NCBI GenBank assembly: GCA_943325355.2
Contig: CALPPA020000119.1
Location: forward strand, 1-5,882
Direction of reading: 5' to 3'
DNA from: Klebsiella pneumoniae
GTDB lineage: Bacteria; Bacteroidota; Bacteroidia; Flavobacteriales; Flavobacteriaceae
DNA length: 5,882 bases
Shown here: positions 1 through 5,832 of the stretch, piece after piece
Numbering within the stretch: the stretch's first letter is position 1
How the letters are laid out: every line of letters begins with the position of its first letter
The notes under the pieces: model-generated
Seen by the model: only the letters and a program-made list of their open reading frames with translations
Database searches by the model: none
Told to the model about the DNA's origin: nothing
Program-made: the position numbers and the translations under genes

Positions 1-58
1 CAGACATATAAGCTGGCAGTAGTATTAGCGCTAAAAAACTAAAGATAAAATTTCTCAT
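1..58 (-). CDS. Exported protein, N-terminus only (runs off left edge)
   Basis: Reading the minus strand from an ATG at 58-56 gives MRNFIFSFLALILLPAYMS with no stop before the window edge. This is a typical signal peptide start: a short basic n-region (Arg2), a hydrophobic core at about residues 4-15, and small or polar residues where cleavage would follow. No lipobox cysteine is visible in the 19 residues present. There is no Shine-Dalgarno sequence, only A/T-rich DNA before the ATG, which is normal in Bacteroidota. The gene lies 244 bases downstream of the propeller/LuxR regulator on the same strand. In flavobacteria such regulators commonly precede a SusC-type TonB-dependent transporter, so that is the leading guess, but the visible residues cannot separate it from any other exported protein. 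Confidence 0.6.
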   Translation of the reverse strand, partial: MRNFIFSFLALILLPAYMS

Positions 59-127
59 AAATTAATAATTTGTAAAAGTTAGTAAAGCGAAGTTAAAATA
101 TTAGTGAATAGTAATATGTTAAATAAA

Positions 128-141
128 TTACTACAATAACA
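128..141 (-). repeat. Inverted copy of the 11-bp repeat
   Basis: The plus strand reads TTACTACAATAACA, whose reverse complement TGTTATTGTAGTAA contains the nine-base core TTGTAGTAA. That core occurs twice on the plus strand at 222-230 and 233-241. This copy thus faces the tandem cluster from about 85 bases away and lies nearer the start of the exported-protein gene. A nine-base identity in A/T-rich DNA could be chance, but its presence in the same gap as the tandem copies makes it worth listing as a possible second half-site. Confidence 0.4.
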
Positions 142-158
142 CATCAAAACACCAAAAC

Positions 159-180
159 TCAAAAGAACATATGTTTTTGA
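159..180. repeat. Imperfect dyad centred on AACATATGTT
   Basis: A perfect 10-bp palindrome, AACATATGTT (166-175), is flanked by TCAAA and TTTGA arms, giving a 22-base imperfect dyad with a two-base asymmetry on the left side. As an RNA hairpin it would have almost no loop and there is no clean U-run after it on the minus strand, so it is a poor terminator. It could be a protein-binding dyad or simply a feature of A/T-rich DNA. Confidence 0.3.
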
Positions 181-219
181 GCGATATAAGGTATATAATT
201 CAACATCTAAATCGTTATA

Positions 220-254
220 TGTTGTAGTAATGTTGTAGTAATGTTGTATTGTAA
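220..254. repeat. Tandem 11-bp direct repeats, candidate operator
   Basis: TGTTGTAGTAA occurs at 220-230 and again, identical and directly abutting, at 231-241. A third degenerate copy follows at 242-254 as TGTTGTATTGTAA, which is the same unit with two extra bases inserted. The 11-bp period is about one helical turn, so proteins bound to successive units would lie on the same face of the DNA. This suits cooperative binding by a dimeric or oligomeric regulator. The cluster lies 49-83 bases after the stop codon of the LuxR-type regulator and about 160-195 bases before the next start codon. Its role as a regulator-binding site is inference; the repeats themselves are seen directly. Confidence 0.6.
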
Positions 255-302
255 TTTCGTAATTAATTATAATAAAAATTATATTATCTGTAAAATTATA
301 AC

Positions 303-3086
303 TTAATTAAATGATAATAAAAATTTTGAGAGGTTTTCTTCTTTAGCAAGGTTTAATTTTTTCCGGAGACGATAACGTTGAATTTCTATCGAGCGAAAAG
401 AAATATTCATCAGTGGTGCAATCTCTTTTGAGGAAAGATTCATCTTTAAATAAATGCAAAGCTTAATATCCTTTGAAGTTAGATTTGGATATTTTTGAGA
501 AAGATTATTACTAAATTGATTGTGAATTTGATTTAAGTTTTCTTCGAATGTTTCCCATTCATGCTTATTTGCAGCATTGCTTTTTATTGCTTTTTTAATT
601 GCACTTTTTAGCTTATTAAAGTCGGTTTCATGATCTAAAATTTCTTGAATGTTTTCAATCATTTCGCTTTGCTTGGCAATAGAAAGCGATTTCCCTAACA
701 CTTCAGATGATTTTGATTTAATTTCTAGTTCTAAAATATGCCTTTCATATTCTTTGCTATTTAATTCATTCTCGGCCTTCAATTCCATCTCCAGAATTTT
801 CTTTTGGTGTTTCAACTCTTCTTCACGTAATGCTAATTTTTGAATGTACCGGATTTTATTCCATTTGTAATAAAGGTAAAAAATAACACTTATCAATAGG
901 ATGTAAATCAGCAGCATCCAAAATGAAAAATACCAAGGTTTTGCTACCACAAATTGAAAATTAGAGATGCTATAATATTGCAAACCATTATTATTAAAAA
1001 TGGTTATTTCATGTGAACCACTAGTTAAATTATTTAAGACTATTACCCCTTCATTTATAGAAATATAATTTGATTTTCCATCAATTTTATAAAACAAATT
1101 GGGTTTTAAAGTTCCAAATATTCCAGAAATTACATTTATCCTTAGTTCTGAATTATAACTTATTTTTGATTTGTTCTGAACTAAATTCTCATTGTTATAT
1201 GCTTCTAATTTTATGTCAACAACTTTTGGTGAATCTTCATATTTTGATTGTAATGCGATAAAACCATCGTCTAAGTTCAATAAATAATGGTCTTTACTTT
1301 TGAAAATTTTCAAATTGTCATTTATAATCTTCCCTTTATAATATTTTTCTTGAATGTGATTCCAGACAAATTTATTTCCATTGGCATAAATATGATATAA
1401 AAATCCCTGTTGTAACACCATAAAATGGCTTTCATCAATGGCAACAATATCAGAAACGTTTTTAAAATTGGAATTGAATACCTCGTTTTTCTCTAATTGA
1501 TTGCTGATTGGATTATAAGTGTACCAAGAATTTTGTATCAAAAAAAGGACTTCATTACGAAACTCAAATATTTTCACCCCAAAATCGTTTGTAATCTTGC
1601 AACGCTGAGTGACATTCTCCACTTTAGTAGTTCCAAATTCATTGTCATATAGAATTCGGTACAAGCCTCTATAATTATCGGCTGCCCATATTTCGTTTTT
1701 TCTGATTTGGGACACCTGTTTTATGGGTTTTAATAGCCCCTTTACAACAATGTTCTGAGATAAATCATTCCCATTATTATAAATAACAACACCGCTATAA
1801 GTTGCTTGTAAATAAGAATTATCAATGTTGCTTTTAGTTAAATTCCAACCTCCATTGATAGAATTTAATTTTGAAAACATTCCGTTATCATAAACAAACG
1901 TGCCTTCCTGATGGCCTATTAAATACTTGTTATTTATTTTGCTGATATTCCAAGCTTGGCCTTGGGTATTTGGAATCAAGGAAAGATTCTTGTTTTCATA
2001 TTCGAAAATACCATGGTTTGAAGCCATTAAATAGCCCTTTTCAGTAGTCGCTACAGAATATACAGAGCCCAAAATACCGGAATTATCATAGAAAATAGAA
2101 ATAGGAGAATTGACTTCAATATGCGCAATTCCATTGTCTAAACCAAGCCATAAATCATCTTCTTTGTCTTGACCAATACTCAGTATGGAATTGTTAATCA
2201 AGACATTATTTCGGTTAATATTTTGGAATGAATTGTTTTTCAAGTCAAAAATAAAAACACCTTTAGTTGCTGTTCCTATAATTAGTTTGTTGTTTTTAAT
2301 AAATCGAGCAACATTTATATTATACCCCTTTAACATATCATTTAAAGGGTTTTTCCAAGGATATAAACTACCCTTTTCTTCAACAAAAACACCATTCTTT
2401 TGAGTAAAAATATAGATTTTATTTTGGTGCTTTTCAATGGAATGAATTACGTTGTTGTCTATAATTGACCACCCTTTAATTTTCTCAATCTTTGCATTAT
2501 TCATCCTATAAATTCCTTTGTTTACAGAGGCAATCAAAAGTTGATTGTCAATAACAAAGGAGTAAGAAATAAGAAATGGAAGCGGTGTTTTCTTAATTTT
2601 CTTTCCATCATAAAGAAAAATTCCGTTAAAAGACTGAAAATAAATTATGTTTTGGATCTTGAAGATTTTCCAAATTTCTTCATTTTCCTTCTCGTCAAAA
2701 ACAGTTGTACTATTCGAAATTGAAGTGTAAATCATTTTCCCGTCTTTTCGAACCCAATAGCCAAACTCTTTATATGAACCTGAATAAATCTTGTCCCCAT
2801 CCACCATTACAGAACGTATTATGGTTTTATTGGGTAGCATATATTTTTCCCATAGTACTCCATCGTAACGCAGGAAATAATGATTATTGGCAAAATACAT
2901 TGCCTTATCGTTCCCTTGAGCTACATTCCAAATCTGATTATCCCCTTGATAATTTGATTTACTGTAGTTTTCAACAAAAGGAAGCAACTCTTGTGAGTAG
3001 AGTTGAAAAGATAATAAACCGAAAAAAAATATTTTTACAAAAGTGGCTCTCAAAGTGGAATGAATTATCTTCAAATATAATGACAT
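303..3086 (-). CDS. Membrane-anchored propeller/Y_Y_Y/LuxR-type transcription regulator
   Basis: The 927-residue product appears to be a one-protein signalling device that senses a ligand in the periplasm and binds DNA in the cytoplasm. The order of parts is: signal peptide or N-terminal hydrophobic stretch (about 17-30, ending LYSQ); beta-propeller repeats of the two-component-regulator type (about 40-615), clearest at 302-322 with DDLWLGLDNG; Y_Y_Y domain (about 622-712); one membrane helix (about 718-740); lysine/glutamate-rich coiled coil (about 741-800); and a LuxR/GerE-type helix-turn-helix (about 866-925) with the phylum-typical NLSSKEIAPLMNIS. No histidine-kinase, ATPase or receiver domain is present, so it is not a hybrid two-component system. 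Length and architecture are usual for Bacteroidota regulators of carbohydrate or other nutrient uptake loci. It is transcribed towards an exported-protein gene that it may control. The ATG gives a long signal-peptide n-region, and the true start could be a TTG at 3053-3051 (residue 12). The ligand cannot be inferred. Confidence 0.93.
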   Translation of the reverse strand: MSLYLKIIHSTLRATFVKIFFFGLLSFQLYSQELLPFVENYSKSNYQGDNQIWNVAQGNDKAMYFANNHYFLRYDGVLWEKYMLPNKTIIRSVMVDGDKIYSGSYKEFGYWVRKDGKMIYTSISNSTTVFDEKENEEIWKIFKIQNIIYFQSFNGIFLYDGKKIKKTPLPFLISYSFVIDNQLLIASVNKGIYRMNNAKIEKIKGWSIIDNNVIHSIEKHQNKIYIFTQKNGVFVEEKGSLYPWKNPLNDMLKGYNINVARFIKNNKLIIGTATKGVFIFDLKNNSFQNINRNNVLINNSILSIGQDKEDDLWLGLDNGIAHIEVNSPISIFYDNSGILGSVYSVATTEKGYLMASNHGIFEYENKNLSLIPNTQGQAWNISKINNKYLIGHQEGTFVYDNGMFSKLNSINGGWNLTKSNIDNSYLQATYSGVVIYNNGNDLSQNIVVKGLLKPIKQVSQIRKNEIWAADNYRGLYRILYDNEFGTTKVENVTQRCKITNDFGVKIFEFRNEVLFLIQNSWYTYNPISNQLEKNEVFNSNFKNVSDIVAIDESHFMVLQQGFLYHIYANGNKFVWNHIQEKYYKGKIINDNLKIFKSKDHYLLNLDDGFIALQSKYEDSPKVVDIKLEAYNNENLVQNKSKISYNSELRINVISGIFGTLKPNLFYKIDGKSNYISINEGVIVLNNLTSGSHEITIFNNNGLQYYSISNFQFVVAKPWYFSFWMLLIYILLISVIFYLYYKWNKIRYIQKLALREEELKHQKKILEMELKAENELNSKEYERHILELEIKSKSSEVLGKSLSIAKQSEMIENIQEILDHETDFNKLKSAIKKAIKSNAANKHEWETFEENLNQIHNQFSNNLSQKYPNLTSKDIKLCIYLKMNLSSKEIAPLMNISFRSIEIQRYRLRKKLNLAKEENLSKFLLSFN

Positions 3087-3106
3087 TTATCGATTTTAAA
3101 AACAAA
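3072..3106 (-). promoter_or_regulatory. Possible promoter overlapping the regulator's first codons
   Basis: On the minus strand, TATATTTG (3079-3072) matches the Bacteroidota -7 consensus TAnnTTTG exactly. TTTG (3106-3103) lies 23 bases upstream, at the long end of the reported -33 spacing. The -7 box falls within codons 3-5 of the ATG-initiated reading frame, so a transcript from it would start near 3065 and lack that ATG. It would then need the TTG at 3053-3051, leaving a leader of about 12 bases. A weaker alternative is TATCTTTT at 3145-3138, one mismatch from consensus and upstream of the terminator hairpin. The match may be chance in A/T-rich DNA. Confidence 0.35.
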
Positions 3107-3130
3107 AAAAAGCCTCTCAATAGAGAAGCT
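3104..3130 (-). terminator. Rho-independent terminator after the dehydrogenase gene
   Basis: On the minus strand the sequence reads AGCTTCTC, loop TATT, then GAGAGGCT, forming an eight-pair stem with one T-G wobble. A run of seven further T residues (3110-3104) follows directly. The wobble pairs only in the minus-strand transcript (it would be a C-A mismatch on the other), which fixes the direction. It starts 34 bases after the stop codon of the dehydrogenase gene and ends only 17 bases before the ATG assigned to the regulator. It should therefore largely separate the two genes transcriptionally. Confidence 0.85.
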
Positions 3131-3164
3131 ATAATTTAAAAGATAAATAAATTATATTTTCTAA

Positions 3165-4367
3165 TTATTTCCCATCGACATAATCCTGTAAATAGCTAAA
3201 TCTTGGAGTGAGTTTTCCTTTTTCGGTCATTTTTGCACGAGCTAAAATTCCGTCTTTGTCACCATTAAAGAAGGCCGGAATAACGTGTTCCATAAACATT
3301 TCGCCAAATCCTTCGCTGGCCTCTTTTGGCAATTCGCAAGGCAAATTATCAACAGCCATTACTACAATTGCTGCAGGATGAAAGACGTCAACTTCTTTAT
3401 TTTCGCTAGGCAAATACCCATACAAAGGTTCCGCTATAGTTGATGAACGAAGTGTACAAGCAATGGAGGAATTGACATCACAAGAAATGTCGCCTACCAC
3501 TTTTATTTTACAATCTTTGTCTTTGAGCATCTCTCTAGTCAGGATATCCGGAGCATTATTACCGTGAAAATGTCCTGAAATGTAGATGTCAGAAACTTTT
3601 GTAAAACGCTCAAAATTGGAAATATACGCTGTAGGATTATGAAAAAAATCAGTGAAGTCTAAAACTTGTCCGTCTTTTCGAATGTTGTAATCCAAAACAT
3701 CAATCTGGGTATAAACGGGTTGTGTATAGTTTTTAGTCAAATAATTCTCGACTGAAACTTCCTTTATTTTAATAGCATCCAGGATTTCTTTTACACCAGT
3801 TCCTACTTTTCCTGTTCCGGTATTTACGATTTTTATTGGAGGTAAAACCAACCGTTTCAAATGAGCAATCATATCCTCTTTTCCAGAAAGCAGTCCTGCT
3901 TTTGGGAGTTTAAACAATTCGAATTTTATTCCAAAAGCCCGAATAGTATTGTATGCACCGACAATTCCAGCGTATTTACCAAAACCTATTAACCGATGAT
4001 TATGAACATCAACGATAGTTTCGTGATCATACAAATCAATATTTTTTTCAAGAATGGCTTGCAACAATTTTCTGTTATGAGGTTGCTTTTTGAGCGTATG
4101 TGAAAAAAAGAAATACGATTTATTGGGAATTAAATTTTCTATTGGAATTTCTTTTACTCCAAAAAAAACATCGCAATCACTGATATCATTGACCACTTCT
4201 ATTCCCATATTTCTATATTCCTCATCAGAAAAAGCCCTAATATCAGAACTTTCAACTTTAACAGAAGTGTTTTGATATAGTTGTTTTAATCGTGCTAATT
4301 CATCAGGTGTAAAAACAACTCGTCTGTCTGGAATGCTTTTTCTTTCTTTAATAATTCCGAATTTCAT
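3165..4367 (-). CDS. Saccharopine-type dehydrogenase (lysine-ketoglutarate reductase/Lys1-like)
   Basis: This 400-residue cytoplasmic enzyme belongs to the AlaDH/PNT superfamily. The N-terminal KERKSIPDRRVVFTP (7-21) is the family's substrate-domain signature, and the nucleotide-binding loop is TGTGKVGTG (183-191). Several motifs match, from memory, the lysine-ketoglutarate reductase half of animal AASS and yeast Lys1 better than alanine dehydrogenase: FFSHTLKKQ (87-95), FGKYAGIVGAYN (129-140), GDISCD (292-297) and DNLPCELPKEAS (340-351). Lys72 and His90 correspond to the yeast Lys1 catalytic pair Lys77/His96. The likely reaction is interconversion of lysine plus 2-oxoglutarate with saccharopine using NAD(P)H; direction and cofactor are not shown by the sequence. 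The C-terminal glutamate-forming domain of AASS is absent, so a separate partner would be needed. The start is secure because the family signature begins at residue 2. The gene has its own -7 element and terminator, so it appears monocistronic. An undefined AlaDH/PNT oxidoreductase with another substrate remains possible. Confidence 0.85.
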   Translation of the reverse strand: MKFGIIKERKSIPDRRVVFTPDELARLKQLYQNTSVKVESSDIRAFSDEEYRNMGIEVVNDISDCDVFFGVKEIPIENLIPNKSYFFFSHTLKKQPHNRKLLQAILEKNIDLYDHETIVDVHNHRLIGFGKYAGIVGAYNTIRAFGIKFELFKLPKAGLLSGKEDMIAHLKRLVLPPIKIVNTGTGKVGTGVKEILDAIKIKEVSVENYLTKNYTQPVYTQIDVLDYNIRKDGQVLDFTDFFHNPTAYISNFERFTKVSDIYISGHFHGNNAPDILTREMLKDKDCKIKVVGDISCDVNSSIACTLRSSTIAEPLYGYLPSENKEVDVFHPAAIVVMAVDNLPCELPKEASEGFGEMFMEHVIPAFFNGDKDGILARAKMTEKGKLTPRFSYLQDYVDGK

Positions 4368-4405
4368 ATTTTAATTAATTTTAACTTTATTGGCAATTTT
4401 TGTTA

Positions 4406-4413
4406 CAAATATA
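4406..4413 (-). promoter_or_regulatory. -7 promoter element for the dehydrogenase gene
   Basis: On the minus strand TATATTTG is an exact match to the Bacteroidota -7 consensus TAnnTTTG. Transcription would start near 4399 and give a leader of about 32 bases before the ATG at 4367, too short for a riboswitch. No TTG is present at the usual -33 spacing (17-23 bases upstream), so the promoter may be weak or assisted by an activator. Confidence 0.6.
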
Positions 4414-4443
4414 ACAACTTTTATTACTTTGATTGTCTGTTTA

Positions 4444-4463
4444 TTTTTATTTGAAAATAAAAA
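4444..4463. repeat. A/T-only inverted repeat in the divergent promoter region
   Basis: TTTTTATTT and AAATAAAAA form a perfect nine-base inverted repeat separated by GA. It lies between the two divergent promoters, about 30 bases upstream of the minus-strand -7 box. With only A and T in the arms and a very small loop, it is probably a by-product of base composition; a binding site for a regulator shared by both promoters cannot be excluded. Confidence 0.25.
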
Positions 4464-4565
4464 ACACTATGAGCTGATTCTTAATAGTATAAATAAAAAT
4501 CATAAAATGTTAATAAAAATAATGTTAAGTTTTCAAAAAGTACATATCTAAATAGATTGATTCTA

Positions 4566-4573
4566 TATATTTG
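4566..4573 (+). promoter_or_regulatory. -7 promoter element for the serine hydrolase gene
   Basis: TATATTTG matches TAnnTTTG exactly and is the same octamer as the element serving the divergent dehydrogenase gene. Transcription would start near 4580, leaving a leader of about 14 bases before the ATG at 4594. No TTG occurs 17-23 bases upstream. The ATG is preceded by CGAAAA, an A-rich start context rather than a Shine-Dalgarno sequence. Confidence 0.6.
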
Positions 4574-4593
4574 TCATTCTATCAGTACGAAAA

Positions 4594-5793
4594 ATGAATT
4601 TTATAAAAAACGCAAATATACTTCAAATACTCCTCTTGATTTTTGTTTTAAGTTCTTGTACAAAAGAAAAAAAAATTGAACTTAACGATGCTCAACTTCC
4701 AAAAGATGTTTTGCCAAAAATGAAGCCTTTAACTAACGAAGAGCCAAAACTTAGTTATGAGTATATTAATACTAAAAGAAAATCAATCGAGTATTTTTAT
4801 AATAAAAACTGGCCTAACGAAAGCGCAAACGGAAGTTTTCTGGTGGCTAAAAATGGCCAAATTATTTATGAACGCTATGAAGGCTATGCCAATTTTAGAG
4901 ACAAAATACTAATAACTCCCACTACGCCATTACACCTTGCATCCGTGAGCAAGGTAATTACAGCAACCGCCGTTTTGAAATTAATAAATGCAAAAAAAAT
5001 AGATTTAGACCAAAAAGTAAATACCATTTTAAAGGAGTTTCCTTTTCCTGAAGTTACCATTAGAATGTTATTGAATCATCGAAGCGGAATGCGAAGTTAT
5101 TCTTATTTCACAGACAAAAAGGAGATTTGGGACAGGCACAATACACTCACAAATCAAGATATTCTAACCATTATGGCAACAAAAGATATTGGTTTAGAGT
5201 CTAAAACTGGTACTCGATTTGCGTATTGCAATACAAATTATGCAATGCTGGCATTGATTGTCGAAAAAGTTACCCAATTATCGTTTAAAGAAGCCTTAGA
5301 CCAAATTATTTTTAAGCCACTTGGAATGAAAAATACCTATGTAATGGAATATGAAAAAGACCGAAAAAATGTAGTTACGACTTATAAAGGAAATAAAGTT
5401 GAAATAGGAATGGATTATTTAGATGCCATTTATGGGGATAAAAACATTTATTCTACACCTCGAGATTTATTAAAACTAGACCGAGCCAGAAGTGCTCCAA
5501 CTTTTTTAAACCCTAAGTTATTAGAACAAGTGTACACCGGATACAGCAATGAACACAAAGGCAAAAGAAATTATGGCCTCGGTATTCGTATGACAGAATT
5601 AGATGAAAATAATACTATATACTATCACAATGGCTGGTGGCACGGCAGTACGACATCCTATGTCACAATGAGAAAAGAAAACGTTACTATAATTGCACTT
5701 TCTAACAAGTATTCAAAAAAACCTTATAATGTTCGAAAATTGACGGCATTATTTGGCGATTATCCATTTGATTTAGATGATGATGATGAATAG
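4594..5793 (+). CDS. Serine hydrolase lipoprotein, class C beta-lactamase family
   Basis: The 399-residue product is a penicillin-binding-protein-like serine hydrolase. Residues 1-21 form a lipoprotein signal peptide ending LSSC, with Cys22 the predicted lipidated residue. The catalytic domain (about 75-385) carries all three family motifs: SVSK (Ser117 nucleophile, Lys120 general base), YCN (Tyr211, Asn213) and HNG (345-347) in the position of KTG. LLNHRSGM (159-166) is the family's usual supporting motif. Family members include AmpC beta-lactamases, DD-carboxypeptidases, D-aminopeptidases and esterases; HxG in the third box is more common in the peptidase/esterase members than in true AmpC enzymes. 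The substrate is therefore unknown and antibiotic resistance should not be assumed. The protein should be anchored to a membrane and face the periplasm or cell surface. It ends in the acidic tail DLDDDDE. The gene has its own promoter and diverges from the dehydrogenase gene; no functional link to it is evident. Confidence 0.93.
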   Translation: MNFIKNANILQILLLIFVLSSCTKEKKIELNDAQLPKDVLPKMKPLTNEEPKLSYEYINTKRKSIEYFYNKNWPNESANGSFLVAKNGQIIYERYEGYANFRDKILITPTTPLHLASVSKVITATAVLKLINAKKIDLDQKVNTILKEFPFPEVTIRMLLNHRSGMRSYSYFTDKKEIWDRHNTLTNQDILTIMATKDIGLESKTGTRFAYCNTNYAMLALIVEKVTQLSFKEALDQIIFKPLGMKNTYVMEYEKDRKNVVTTYKGNKVEIGMDYLDAIYGDKNIYSTPRDLLKLDRARSAPTFLNPKLLEQVYTGYSNEHKGKRNYGLGIRMTELDENNTIYYHNGWWHGSTTSYVTMRKENVTIIALSNKYSKKPYNVRKLTALFGDYPFDLDDDDE

Positions 5794-5824
5794 ATTTTGA
5801 ACACTGAATGTTGGTAAAAAAGCG

Positions 5825-5832
5825 TACCTTTG
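5825..5832 (+). promoter_or_regulatory. -7 promoter element for a gene at the right edge
   Basis: TACCTTTG, followed by CC, matches TAnnTTTG and resembles strong flavobacterial housekeeping promoters. The nearest plausible -33 element is TTTTG at 5795-5799, with a slightly long spacing of 25 bases. Transcription would begin near 5839. The first downstream ATG in a suitable A-rich context is at 5878-5880, two bases before the window ends, so it probably starts the next gene; only the codon and two G bases are visible. The element lies 31 bases after the serine hydrolase stop codon, and no terminator hairpin is seen in between. Confidence 0.55.

Larger units (their letters stand above)
59..302. 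other. Gene-free gap between regulator and exported-protein gene
   Basis: These 244 A/T-rich bases have no credible reading frame on either strand. They contain a tandem-repeat cluster (220-254), an inverted copy of the repeat (128-141) and an imperfect dyad (159-180), each listed separately. I found no perfect TAnnTTTG -7 element on the minus strand, so the promoter of the leftward gene at 58 is either degenerate or read by an alternative (for example ECF-type) sigma factor. I also see no strong rho-independent terminator after the regulator's stop codon. Partial read-through from the regulator into the exported-protein gene is therefore possible. Confidence 0.7.

Noticed and set aside
220..254. 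CRISPR array or phage attachment site
   Set aside because: The units are 11 bp and directly abutting, with no spacers, cas genes, integrase or tRNA nearby. A binding-site array or simple tandem duplication fits better.
303..3086. Hybrid two-component histidine kinase
   Set aside because: The propeller and Y_Y_Y domains also occur in hybrid kinases, but after the membrane helix there is only coiled coil and a helix-turn-helix. No phosphoacceptor-histidine box, ATPase motifs or receiver domain is present.
2705..3139. Open plus-strand frame of 144 codons opposite the start of the regulator
   Set aside because: It runs antisense through the regulator's coding region and across the terminator hairpin. 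The protein has no recognisable domain or export signal. It is best explained as a shadow of the real gene, as are the shorter plus-strand frames at 649, 1070, 2185, 2541 and 4090.
3165..4367. Alanine dehydrogenase or transhydrogenase alpha subunit
   Set aside because: The superfamily is right, but the internal motifs and the catalytic Lys/His pair follow the saccharopine/lysine-ketoglutarate reductase branch.
4368..4405. Riboswitch, such as a lysine riboswitch, in the dehydrogenase leader
   Set aside because: The inferred leader is only about 32 bases, A/T-rich, and without stable stems.
4506..4528. Direct repeat AATGTTAA at 4506-4513 and 4521-4528
   Set aside because: An eight-base A/T-rich repeat with a 15-bp period in such DNA is readily due to chance, and it has no symmetry or clear relation to either promoter.
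5794..5824. Terminator after the serine hydrolase gene
   Set aside because: AACA and TGTT could pair weakly around CTGAA, but the stem is four bases, A/T-dominated and followed by A rather than T residues.
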